This document shows positions 6,595-16,700 of a stretch of 64,000 nt of DNA, piece after piece; position 1 is the first letter of the stretch, and every line of letters begins with the position of its first letter. The notes under the pieces are model-generated. The model was not told the origin of the DNA. It worked only from the letters and a program-made list of their open reading frames with translations, and did no database searches. The position numbers were made by a program, and so were the translations under genes. Origin of the DNA: CBDDEH01 sp965226865 (GTDB taxonomy: Bacteria > Chloroflexota > Dehalococcoidia > Lucifugimonadales > JAGWBF01); contig CBDDEH010000003.1 of assembly GCA_965226865.1 (NCBI GenBank), forward strand, positions 682,001 through 746,000, in the 5' to 3' direction.

Positions 6595-9500
6595 TCAGGG
6601 GATGTTCACCCTCAGGTCCGCCGGGAGGCTATCGCCGTCAGCCGTGATCGCCTCCACGTAGTAGTGGTTCCAGTCTCCCCAGACCACGACGTCCTCCAAG
6701 GTGGTGGTTCCGGCGCCGGTCTGGCCGATTTCATGGGCGTACCGGTCGTAGTCGTAATCGCAGGTTTTGACTCTGCCGTTCTGTCGGCATTTGTAGGGCG
6801 CCTGTCCTCCGTGTTCCGCAGCACCCGGTAGCCGGTGACGCCGCTCTCCCCCGCCGGGGCGTCCCAGGTCAGGGTGACGGTGTGCGCCCCGGCCTGGCCC
6901 GGCGGGGGAGACGATGGTGTAGCTCAGGTTCTCCGGCATCCCCGGCGGCTGGGCGTAGGGTCGGCCGTTATAGGTCTCCAGGCTGGTGAGGGCAGGAAGG
7001 CCAGGGGCGAGGCGTCCAGTGGGTCGTCCTCATCCGGCCGCAGGTCCAGCACCCGCAGGTTGGCCAGGTCCCTGAAGACGTGCCGGTGCTGGATGGGGGA
7101 CGTGCCGCCGTCGCCGTGGTCGCTGTGCCCGCTGTCGGCGATGAGCAGTGTCCGCAGGCCGGTCAGGCCGTCGAACATGCCCCGAGGCAATTGCCACAGG
7201 TCGGTGCCGCTCAGGTCCAGCTCGACCAGGTTCTCCAGGGGGGCGAACACGTCGTGGGCCACGCCGTAGCCGTCCGGGTCGTCCTCGTCGAAGATCCGGT
7301 AGAACAGGGGCTGGCCGCTCAGGTCCTCGAAGTCGCCGTTCTTCAGGTCGGGACGTATATGCCCGTAAAGTCCAGCTCGGTGATGGCCCACATTTCCAGG
7401 GCAGAGACGGCCTCGCAGGTGTCGTCCCGGTTGGGGGTGGCCGCCAGGATGGCCTCCCGCACCGCCCAAGTGCGGTCGCAGATGTTGACGGTGGGGACCA
7501 GCCGAACCTCAACCTCCTCCCCAACGAACCAGTCCAGGCTGGTGTTAGTCCAAAGGTACCTAGAAACTCGGACGGAAACCCCGATTCTCCCCAAGCCGTC
7601 GTTTTCCTAACGTCGATTGTCGATGGAACAGTTGGTTATTGAAACGTATTACATACACTACCATGCCGTATAAGACTGGAATACGTCTGCTTGGCGTAGC
7701 GCGAAACCCGGCCAATGGCTTTCCGGCCAGACTTCTAGTATCTCCACCACTTAGGCTTGCATTGCTGGTAGAGAACGGGTCCCCGTCCAGTTCCAGCACG
7801 AAATCGGTGTCGGGAGGCACATTCGGTTCTATTACAATGTCCATCCTTCCGATATTGATGTTGAGGTCAATTGAACCCACGGTGTATTCAACGCCTCCCA
7901 CGGTGAACGTAGCGTCCGGGGGGGCGACCCTTCCGGATCATTGTCCTCATCTCCTTTGCTGTACTCGAGAACGATTGCGGAGCCACCCACCGTCATGGTC
8001 CCCTCCCAGAACGCCGGCAGAGAGTCACGGGCGGTGGTGAACAGGGCCCGCTCCGTCCTGTCGGTGGGGAAGTCGCGGTCCAGGGACGCCAGCACCTGGT
8101 AGGAGGCGCGGGGGGTCAGGCCGGTGAGGGTGAACTCGACCTCGCTGCCGTCGGCGGGCAGCTCCACCTCCACCACCCGGAACTCCTCCTCCTCCTCCAC
8201 CGGCAGAAGGGTGCGGTAGGCCAGGTACAGCGGCCCCTCGGCGAGGTAGCCCCGGAAGACCGACACCTCCAGCGTCGCCTCCGTCCGCTCCACCGACGCG
8301 GCCCTCGCCCGGACCGCCCGCGGCGTGAAGTCGTAGGTGTGGACATTGGGGCCACCGGCCTGCGACGCCCACAGGACGCGGCCGTCGGACCAGATGCCCC
8401 AGGGGTTGTCGTTCGCGGCGGACAGGTCGAAGTCGTGGACCGGGGCGTGGCGGCGGGCGGAGATGTCGTAGGCGTAGAGCTTGCCGTCCCACTGGTCCGC
8501 CACCCAGAGGACCGTGCCGTCGCCCCACATGCCCATGCCGTGTGAATTTTCCACAAACCGTGGGATGTCCTTGCCGGCGTTGACGGCGCCGGTGTCCACG
8601 TCGTAGGCGAGCAGCGCTGTGAGGAGGGCGCCGCCCCATACCCAGACGGTGCCGCCGCTGCCCCAAAGGCCGGAAGGAGTGAATTTATCCGATGTCAGCC
8701 CGTGGGTCTGGTCTTGGGCTGAATCGAAGAGCGGCTCGATGTCCTTGTCCGGGTCGCGGGCGCCGGTGGAGCGGTCGTAGGCGAAGAATTTATCAGCGTG
8801 GAAGTCCGCCACCCAGAGGGTCTCGTCGTTGCCCCAGATGCCATTGGGCTGGGCGTTATCCGGAGCCAGGGCGATGTCCCGGTCCGGGTCGCGCAGGCCG
8901 GTGGACCAGGTGTAAGCGCGCAGCGTGGCGCCAGATTCATCCGTCGCCCAGAGGGTGGGGCCGTCGCCCCACAGGCCCGTGGCGCTGTGGCCCGACGAGA
9001 GACTCAGCCCGGGCGTCGCCCAGGCCGCCGGCGGCCTGGGATGGAAGTTGTAGACGAAGACCTGGCCGGCCTTGGCCTGCACCACCAGCAGCTCGCCGCC
9101 GCCGGCCCACAGGCCCCAGGGGTTATTGTTGTTCCCCCCGCTCAGCGCCGTCAGGTTGACGTCGTTGCCGGGGTCGCGGGCGCCGTCGGCGTGGTTGTAG
9201 GCGTAGAGCTTGTCCGAGCTCGAGTCCGCCACCCAGAAGGTGTGGCAGTTGCTCCACACCCCGGTGGGCGCGATGTGGTGCCGGTGCAGGTCGATGTCCC
9301 GGCCCGGAACCCGGGCGCCGGTCTCCAGGTTGTAGGCGAACAGGTCGTCCCGGCCCGAGTCCGCCACCCAGGCGATCACGCCCAGCCCCGCCATTCCATA
9401 AGGGCTGCCGTTGGCCGGGTCCAGGGCGATGTCCTTTTCGGGGTAGCGGGCCCCGAAGTCCGGGCCGGGGGTCCCGTCGGCGTTGGCGTCCAGGCTGAAG

Positions 9501-9711
9501 GCGTAGAGCATGCCGTCGTTCGCGTCGGCCACCCAGAGGGTCTCGCCGTGCCCCCAGACGCCCCTGGCCTCCACCAGGCCGAGGACCCCCGATGATGTCC
9601 GCGGGCGGCCCGATGGCCTCCTCGGTGGCGAAGACGATGTCCTTCTCGGGCCGGCGGCTCATGTCGGAGCGGCGGTAGGCGTAGAGCGGTTCGGAGTTTA
9701 GCGGGCCTAGT
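6595..9711 (-). pseudogene. Secreted beta-propeller/fibronectin/LRR protein, split by a MITE and frameshifted
   Basis: One large surface or secreted protein reads from about 9711 down to 6595. The first 500 residues are propeller repeats of the form GIWGNDETLWVAD...DKFFAYDRSTGARDPDKDI. A fibronectin-like domain follows (VEVELPADGSEVEFTLTGL), then a module with EYTVGSI and FVLELDGDPF, then CDRTWAVREAILAA with leucine-rich repeats (LVELDLSGTDLWQLPRGMF) and a final fibronectin domain. The MITE at 7560-7738 cuts the EYTVGSI module; removing it with one CTAG copy restores the frame (GGDTRYLWTNTSLDWFVGEE). Further one-base shifts lie near 9590, at the G run 7918-7924 and around 6800-7380. The 5' end, with any signal peptide, is missing at 9711. 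Confidence 0.75.
7560..7738 (+). mobile_element. 171-bp MITE, copy 1, with CTAG target duplication
   Basis: Element 7564-7734 flanked by CTAG at 7560-7563 and 7735-7738. Five copies occur: this one, an inverted one at 13510-13688 and three in tandem at 19860-20388. The ends are weak inverted repeats (AAACTCGGACGGAAACCCC against AAGTCTGGCCGGAAAGCCA on the other strand). It carries no transposase. The CTAG duplication fits IS5-group transposases, none of which with matching ends is present here. This copy differs from the others at one base near 7626 (G for T). Confidence 0.85.
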
Positions 9712-9714
9712 AAG

Positions 9715-9739
9715 ACTGAATTGCGAACTTTTCGGTGGG
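9715..9739. repeat. Copy of the recombinase-linked half-site
   Basis: ACTGAATTGCGAACTTTTCG and GTGGG at 9715-9739 match the right half of the palindromic site at 33254-33315 and the inverted copy at 29701-29737. It marks the exact 5' truncation of the propeller gene, as expected for a recombination breakpoint. Confidence 0.5.
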
Positions 9740-10044
9740 CGGTGTCACTGTAACCAGTAGGTCGAGGGTGCAGCCGGCCGTTAGGTCCCGCTAGAAACCG
9801 GTCTTTGGACACCCAGGGTGAGGAACTGGATTGTGTCGCGTCTAGGTGCGCGCGCCTCAACAAGTAGGGACAATCTCTTGTGGTTTGCCCCGGGAGCAGT
9901 TGTCGTCGCCAGAGCTTCGACAGCGATGAGGCGAAATGGGCCCGGGGTCTCGTTGCCAAGCCTCTGGACGAAGCCGCAGTCAACTTCCTTCACCTTTGGG
10001 GATACGTACACCGAGGACGACGTATCACAGCCCTACGGGAGCAG
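9740..10044. other. Stretch without a supported gene
   Basis: About 300 nt between the truncated propeller gene and the interrupted gene fragment. A minus-strand frame at 9781-10011 (76 codons, VYVSPKVKEVDCGFVQRL...) is open but has no SD and no family I recognise. It could be a decayed 3' neighbour. No repeats or RNA genes seen. Confidence 0.4.
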
Positions 10045-10261
10045 CTAAGGGCAGCCCTCGCGACGCACCTCGCCCACCAGGCGCGCTAACTCTGCTACTT
10101 GGGATCTGTTCATCCGTGAATTCGACAAGAAAGCGCTCCAGCCGATGAATCGCTTGCCCAGCAAGTCCCCACAGTAGATGTGAGCGCCGAGATCATCGAC
10201 CTTCCTCTTGTCGAATCGCGCCTTGAACGTACGCTCGAACTGCTCTACGACGGTCTTGCCT
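10045..10261 (-). pseudogene. 3' part of a gene interrupted by IS256
   Basis: About 72 codons (GKTVVEQFERTFKARFDKRK ... GKRFIGWSAFLSNS ... VAELARLVGEVRREGCP) that continue, on the other side of the IS256 element, the protein starting at 12037. GKRFIGWS followed by a C-terminal helix is a plausible conserved end. I do not recognise the family. About 30-40 codons seem to be missing between the two parts, which agrees with the lack of a target duplication around the IS. Confidence 0.55.
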
Positions 10262-11620
10262 GAGGTTACGTCAATAGGTGTGTAAACGACATCAGGCGGC
10301 GACCTTCTCAGCCGTTGGCTCAAAGACGATTCCATCCACGTATTGAGCGCCGAGATAGACGTCTTCGATCAACTCAGGGGCCTTCAGACGCCTGAAGCGC
10401 TGTTCGGCGACCATCAACATTTTCCAGATCACCGCTATCGCCCGATCGACCCTCTTGTAGCGCTTGGCGGCATCGGTCCGAAGTCTGAGCGCAGCGAAGG
10501 GTGACTCCACCGGGTTCGTCGTGCGAAGGTGCTGCCAGTGCTCCTTGGGGAAGTCATAGAAGGTGATCATGCGGTCCCAGTCCCGCTCAAGGGTCACAGA
10601 GGCCGCTTCGTAGGAGTGGTCGCGGCACCATCTAGTAAACTCCGTCCTGAGCCGCTCAGCCTCTGTCCGAGTCTGGGCGTAGGGGATGGTACGCACCATG
10701 AGTTTGGCCTGGTCCTGCTGTCGCTTTGGAAGCCTGTCCAGTACGTTTAGGATCTTGTGGTTCCAGCAGCGTTGCTCTGCCGCCTGAGGATAGACGTTGC
10801 GCAGAGCTCCCCAGATGTCCGTCTCCAATCACCAGTCTTGGGCACTCCAGCCCGCGGCGCCTCATGTCCCTGAGCACATCGGACCAGCTCTCTGTGGACT
10901 CCCTGTATCCGGGAATCGCGCTCACTACCACCTTCCTTCCGTCGCTCAGGGCCGCCATCACCACCAGGATCGCCGCCTTCTCCCGCTCAAGACCGGCCTC
11001 GACGTAGACTCCACCCACCCACATGTACACCACTTCCAGGTCATCCAAGGGCCTAGCGCGCCATTGTGCAAGCTCATCGTTCCACTTATCCTTCAACCGG
11101 GCTACCGTGCTCGCCGATACCGGTGCCTCTTCTCCCAGCAGTCCCCGCACCGCTAGGTCGAAGTCACCTTCGGAAAGGCCATGCAGGTACAACTGGGGGA
11201 TCAGCTCAGCAACCTTCCTGGTCCTGTTGACGAACAGCGGCAGCAGCCGGCTCTCGAACTCCTCTTCGGTGTTGCGGACTCGTGGCCTCCTCAGCTGTAT
11301 CGTTCCTGAACTCAGCGTAAGCCTTCGGGGTCTGCCATATCCGTTCCTATAGCCGGTCTCGTTGTCCGACTCAGACCTGCGGGCCGACTTCGCCCTTCCT
11401 AGAAACTCCGTCACCTCTTCCTCCAGCAACTCCTGGATCATCCGCTGGACATGGCCTCGCACCCAATCCTCCAACTGCTCCCACTCCGGCCTTGACTCCG
11501 ACCTGCTCCCAGTGCTTCTCTTTCCCATAGGCGGTGTATCTCCTCTCTTGGGCCTTGAGCCCGTCTTGTTCAGAGAGAGGATACACCGCCTGACCGTTTA
11601 CACACTTTTTGAGGGTACCT
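10262..11620 (-). mobile_element. IS256-family insertion sequence (degenerate)
   Basis: Terminal inverted repeats of about 27 nt: GAGGTTACGTCAATAGGTGT at 10262 and, on the other strand, GAGGTACCCTCAAAAAGTGT ending at 11620. Both continue GTAAACG and a CAGGCGG block. No direct repeat flanks it, and it separates two parts of one gene with some loss, so it probably caused a local deletion. A solo relative of its right end lies at 26525-26575. Confidence 0.75.
10292..11528 (-). pseudogene. IS256-family (Mutator) transposase, frameshifted
   Basis: DDE transposase in two frames joined near 10815. Residues 1-240 come from the ATG at 11528, with GTIQLRRPRVRN, LYLHGLSEGDF and GYRESTESWSDVL; the rest has IWGALRNVYPQAAEQRCWNH, TTNPVESPFAALRLRTDAAK and a C-terminal helix. 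The second Asp (GDGHLG) and the Glu (NPVESPF) are present. The first catalytic Asp, normally in a W-x-D-G-x-Y block, is Gly here (YMWVGGVYVEAG). With the frameshift as well, this copy should be inactive. Confidence 0.82.
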
Positions 11621-12037
11621 CCATTTCCTTGGCAGCTTGCTCCACAGAGGATCCGTGGGCCATTGGACCAGGTCCAGAGAACAGGCCAAGTCGGGTCGAT
11701 CAGCGCCATATTTGCCGCCGTAAGTGACTCCGCACACGTTGAGGATCGGCTTCAACATGGTGAAGTACCGATGAGTATTGCGCTCGAAGTATCGCGTTTT
11801 CTCCTCCCACACCCGGTTGAGGAATTGTTCGTCTAAGTCGTCTCTGTCCAGGGTCAAGCATTCTTTGGGCAAATCGTCTTTACGGTTCCACGATCCGTGC
11901 GGATTGATGCCGACGGTGGCGGCGCGAGCGAAGGTGAAGTGGCCTTCCGCTACGGCGGGAACCGAACCCCCAGGGACACAGCAGCCGTCGGGCGGCTTTG
12001 CGTTCAGTACTTGTTCTCGTATGTAGTCAGGAATCAT
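11621..12037 (-). pseudogene. 5' part of a gene interrupted by IS256
   Basis: About 139 codons from the ATG at 12037 (MIPDYIREQVLNAKPPDGCC...). Visible features are an aromatic and Pro-rich core: FARAATVGINPHGSWN, ERNTHRYFTMLKPILNVCGV, ACSLDLVQWPTDPLWSKLP. The GINPHGSW and SLDLVQWPTDPLW patterns suggest a soluble enzyme-like fold, but I cannot name it. The remainder lies at 10045-10261. No SD is obvious at 12037. Confidence 0.55.
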
Positions 12038-12175
12038 CTCCCACCCTCTTCCCGCATCTCAGGGCGGCCCCGGTGTTGTCTTCAGTCAGGGTGGTGGGCC
12101 TAAGCGTGCTGTACTGCGAACTCGTGCCAAGGGTCGCAACGGGCTTTGCCAGAAACCTTGCGCGGCGTTCCTTGG

Positions 12176-12583
12176 TCAGCTGCCGCGTCTGCACATGCGG
12201 CAGCCCGTTACGCCCATCACGATGGGCATGAGGGTGTCGATGACGGCCCAAAATTGTCCGTCGGCCTCGTTGTTGGGAGACAGAGAGCTAAACCAGTTCC
12301 AGAAGAACAGGATGAACACAGCAACTGCCCCGTAGAAAACCGCGTTCGCTTCCAGGTAGCGCTTCAGGTCCGCCGAACCGTCGCCATCGACACGGCGCTT
12401 TTCCACGTAGCTGGCGGCCAAAGCAATCACCATACCCACCGCCATGAACCAGTTGAGTATCTCCCACACCGTGAATGGCTCGTCTCCGCCCGGGTGGTAC
12501 AGGGGAGTAACGATAAAGTTTACGGCAACCACAGCCGCAAGCAACACAAGGTAAGCCGCTGCCGCACGAATCAGGATGGACAT
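12176..12583 (-). CDS. Four-helix membrane protein, unknown function
   Basis: Protein of 135 aa with about four hydrophobic segments: IRAAAAYLVLLAAVVAVNFI, WEILNWFMAVGMVIALAASY, AVFYGAVAVFILFFWNW and FWAVIDTLMPIVMGVTG. The acidic extracellular or loop part is YHPGGDEPFT. ATG at 12583 with AGGAGG (minus strand) just upstream. It is likely intact and stands alone between the interrupted gene and the IS at 12628. I do not recognise a family. Confidence 0.7.
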   Translation of the reverse strand: MSILIRAAAAYLVLLAAVVAVNFIVTPLYHPGGDEPFTVWEILNWFMAVGMVIALAASYVEKRRVDGDGSADLKRYLEANAVFYGAVAVFILFFWNWFSSLSPNNEADGQFWAVIDTLMPIVMGVTGCRMCRRGS

Positions 12584-12631
12584 GCTTTCCTCCTCGACTC
12601 AAACTGAGGCTCTCCTCATTAGCCTTAGTAA

Positions 12632-13467
12632 CTATCTCAAAATGGCCAGACGCCACTGTCGGCGGAGCCACAGGAGCGCACATGCGAGCTGTAACACTCC
12701 GAGGTAGTTGGCCACCTTCTTGTCGTATCGGACCAGGACCGCACGGCACTTGGAGAGCCATGCCAGCGTCCGTTCCACAACCCACCGGCGCGCCGGATAC
12801 CGCTTGTCGCCAGAGGCGTCCAGCTTCTCCTCACCGATGCGTCGGATGTGCTCCCTATAGCCGTGTCTGGCGGCAGCGCCACGGCCTGAAGGATTGTCAT
12901 ACCCTTTGTCCAGACACAGGTGTTGGGGTTCCTCCTCAGTGGGCTGTGGTCGTTCGACCACAATGGCGTCCAGGGTCGCCTCCAACAGCTTGGCATCGTG
13001 CACGTTTGCTCCCGCAACCACAATGCTCAAGGGGCCGCCCTCTCCATTCACAAGGAGACTGCGCTTGGTACCAGCCTTGCCACGGTCCGTAGGGTTGGGC
13101 CCAATCAGGTCCCCCCAAAACGTGCCTTGCCCATGGCTCCGTCTGCCGCCTGCCATTCCCAGTCCACGCCATCCAACTCTTCGCACCCCTCCACCAGGGC
13201 TCCCCACATTCGGTGCAAGACGCCCGTCCCCACCCACCGTTGAAAGGTGCGATGGATGGTGCTGTCGTCCCCAAGCTCTTTCGGCAATCGGTTCCATTGG
13301 CACCCGCTGCGCAGCCGGAAGATGATGCCGTTGAGCATCTGTCGTGGGTCAGAGCGCTTGCGGCCCCGGGCTTTGGGCGGGTCTTCCTCCAGGATGATAG
13401 GTTCGATCCGTTCCCAAAGCTCGTCCGGTACTCCCCAGATGGTCTCTAGCGTCTCTTGTTTCCCCAT
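12632..13467 (-). CDS. IS5-family transposase, two frames with likely -1 frameshift
   Basis: orfA starts at 13467 (MGKQETLETIWGVPDELWER) and contains RSGCQWNRLPKELGDDSTIHRTFQRW and the first Asp in QAADG. It ends ARFGGT at 13105. The second frame begins in overlap and carries DLIGPNPTDRGKAGTKRSLLV, the second Asp in LCLDKGYDN and Glu in VVERTLAWLSKCRAVLVRYDK. The switch would occur at TTTTGGGGGG (minus strand, 13111-13120), a classic slippery stretch; IS427/IS1031-type elements are known to make the transposase by such frameshifting. The stop lies in the left inverted repeat. Probably functional. Confidence 0.82.
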
Positions 13468-13509
13468 GCGGTCCCTCCCGATGCTTTTGGAGAAACCATA
13501 CGAATCGTC

Positions 13510-13688
13510 CTAGAAGTCTGGCCGGAAAGCCATTGGCCGGGTTTCGCGCTACGCCAAGCAGACGTATTCCAGTCTTATACGGCATGGTAGTGTATGTAAT
13601 ACGTTTCAATAACCAACTGTTACATCGACAATCGACGTTAGGAAAACGACGGCTTGGGGAGAATCGGGGTTTCCGTCCGAGTTTCTAG
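13510..13688 (-). mobile_element. 171-bp MITE, copy 2, nested in the IS
   Basis: Inverted copy of the MITE, flanked by CTAG at 13510-13513 and 13685-13688. It sits between the transposase start (13467) and the right end of the IS (13731), so it landed in an existing IS copy or travelled with it. Apart from orientation it matches the tandem copies at 19860-20388. Confidence 0.85.
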
Positions 13689-13731
13689 AAACCGATCAAT
13701 GCATTTGTGGTTCAGATTTTGAGATAGTTTC

Positions 13732-16700
13732 TTAGCGCCGCCACTCGGCGATATTCCACATCTCGCTATCCCAGCCGTTGATCCGAACGCCCTTCAGGGT
13801 GTTCAGGTGTGCGGAAACGAAGCCCCGGCTCACCAATGGGATCTCGTAATAGCGCTGCACGTCCATGTCGTGCAGCTGCTTTACCAGCGCCTCCCGCTCC
13901 GAGCCGATTTGGGTTTGCTCCAGCTGGGCGTAGAGTCTGTCGTACTCCGGATTGCACGAACGGGCAATGTTCCCCAAGGCCCAGTTGTTACCCTTGGTCG
14001 GGATATGTTTGCAGAGGGGGCCGGATAGGGACTGCTGCGGGTCTATGCCGGAACCGGAAGCGTACATCTGCACGTCGGCGAAGAACCTGCGATACGACGC
14101 TTCCTTGTTAGCCACGGGGTCGCCGCCGAAAAAGACGCTGGCATCGTGCTGTACCAGCTCCGTCTCGATGCCTATCTTACGCCACCAACCGCGAACGAGG
14201 GCCTGCGTGTCCTGTCGAATAGCATTGGCCGAGGTCTGGTAAGTGATCCGCAGGGGCACTCCGTTGTATTCACGGACGCCGTCGCCGTCGGTATCGAGGA
14301 CACCGTTATCGTCCAGCAGCCTGTTGGCGCCCTCAATGTCCTGGAGCAGGCACCCGTCGTTGGCCGTAGAAACATAAATGGGCGGGCCGGTCAACAGATT
14401 GCAGGTGAGCTCCGCGGCGAAGCCGTAGAGGTCCTCCGATATGCGGCTGCGGTCTATGGCCAGCGACATGGCCTGGCGAATGGGCTTGAAGGTCAGGAAG
14501 GGGTGGGGGTTTTGTCCATCCAGATACTCGGAGCGATTGTCGCCCAAAGCCGGGTCGGGATTGGTCTGGTTGACGACGATACGCTCCACCTGGCTGGTGA
14601 AGGCGACGACCACTGTGCCCAATCCAGCCGCTTCCATCCGAGTAAGAATCTCCGGCTCCACTTGTGTGTTCCAGGCGTAGTCGGCTTCGCCCCTTTCCAT
14701 CACGGCGCGGGCCGCCGAAATCGCATCGCCGCCGCCCTTGAGGACTACCCTGTCGAAATAGGGCGCCGGGCCCCGGTAGAAGGGGTTGCGCTCGTAGACG
14801 GCCCCTTCGTTGGTCTTGAAACCGGTGATGCGGTAGGGGCCGGTGCCCAGCGGGGCGGTGTTCTGCGCCTCGCAGGTCGTGGCGGCCGCGCCGATGCAGT
14901 CGGCAAACTGCGCGCGGCTGATGATGGGCGTTCCGGCGCCAACGAAGGCCTGGTACGGGTAGGGTGTGGGCGCGTCGAAGGCGATTTGGACGGTGAGATT
15001 GTCGAGGGCCAGCACGGAGGCGATGCCGTCAAATGAGCTCTCGGCCGTGCATCCCGTATCTTCATCCACGCAATAGAGCCACGTGAAGACGACATCCTCG
15101 GCCGTCATGTCGCTGCCATCCGACCACTTCAGGCCCTCCTTCAGCTTCCAGGTAATCGACATCAGGTCCTGGGAAAAGCCTCCGTTCTCGATTGTCGGGA
15201 TTTGGGCGGCCAGCGCTGGCACGAGGTTGCCGTCCGGGTCGTATTTAGCCAGAGGCTCCAACGTGATTGCTCCGGCATCCAAGTCTTTAGCGCCACCCGA
15301 CAGGTAGGGTCCAGGCAGAGTTGGAGCCTGCCAATAGAGGATTGTCAGAACTTTCCCCTCTGTTGTGGTTTCTAATGGAGCGATGAAGGCGTAGACGCCG
15401 CCGTCCAGGGAGCCCACGTACAAGACGCCGCCGGTAATGGTGTAGGACGGGACACCGTCGAAATAGCCCTTCTGAAACCTCCAGAGCTCTTCCCCGGTTG
15501 CCGCATCCAGCGCCCGTAGGTGTCCATCGCTGGACTCTGCATACAGAACGCCGTCGGCCACCATGGGTGACTGCAAGGCCCAGGCCATCGACTCCCGGCT
15601 CCAGACGAGCCCGCCGGTGGCGGCGTCAAGGGCGTAGAACCGGCCGGATTCGGAGCCTACGTACACCATGCCCCCGGCAGTCACGGGCGCGGTGTTGATC
15701 ATCATGCCCGCTTCGTATGACCAGAGGATCTCTCCCGTCGCTGTGTCCAGGGCGTAGATGTGTTCGTCCGGCGAGAAGTAGTAGACGTTGTCTACGACTA
15801 CGGCCGGGAAGTCCCTCGCGGGCAACCTCTCCGCCCCGTAGCTCCAGATGAGCGCCCCGGTCGCCTCGTCCAGGGCGTGGGCGGTGTTGAAGGCCGTCAG
15901 GTATACGATTCCTCCGATGACTGTGGGTGGGGATTTCACGGGGATCCCGGTATTGAAGCTCCAGACCACCTTTCCGGTTGATGCGTCCAGGGCATGGAAC
16001 TCGCCGAATCCGCCCGGCACGTAGACCTTGTCGCCCGCAACCGTAGGAGTGAACTCAGGGGTGAACGGATACGGCCTTTCGGCAAACCACAGGACTTCTC
16101 CGGTCATTGCGTCGAGAGCGTGGACCCTGTGGTCCCCCTCCGCCAGTGCGCCGAGGTAGACCATCCCGCCACTTACGGTAGGGGAGTACTGCGCCCAGTC
16201 GCCGGTGTCGTAACTCCACAGCAACCCCCCGGTCTCGGCATCCAGGGCATACACGTGGTTGTCGTTGGACCCTGCGTAGACCGCCCCGCCGGCCACGGTT
16301 GGGGACGACCTTATGACGTCGTCCGTCTCAAAGCGCCACAGCAACTCTCCGGTCTCCGCGTCCAAGGCATACACGTGGTTGTCGTCAGACCCTGCGTAGA
16401 CCGCGCCGTCGACCACGGTCGGCGCATTGACAACCCAGCCTCCGGTGGGATTGCGCCAGAGCAGGGACACATCCGCCTGCGGTGGGTCGGGGGGGCCGGC
16501 ATCGCCAGACAATATCTGTTCAGGAACACAGCTCAGGAGGCCGACCGTAAACTTCAAGGCTGCAGTGGCGGCGGCAGGGCTGGCGTCCGGCAGGGTCCCG
16601 GCAACGATATCAGCCACATCGGCGTCCGCCAGCAACTCTCTCAGGCACCCTTCAGCCTCCTCGGTCAGCCCCTCCATCTGCGCAACAAGGGCAGAGAGGA

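Larger units (their letters stand above)
12628..13731 (-). mobile_element. IS5-family (IS1031-like) insertion sequence carrying a nested MITE
   Basis: 1104 bp with 16-bp inverted ends: GTAACTATCTCAAAAT at 12628-12643 and, reversed, GAAACTATCTCAAAAT at 13716-13731. A 3-bp target duplication TTA flanks it (12625-12627, 13732-13734), as in the IS1031 group (TNA targets). The right TTA is also the stop codon of the 13732 gene. A 171-bp MITE sits inside, upstream of the transposase start. Confidence 0.88.

Noticed and set aside
8798..9595. Plus-strand open frame of 265 codons over the propeller gene
   Set aside because: It is antisense to periodic propeller repeats, and its periodicity mirrors them. 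No SD.
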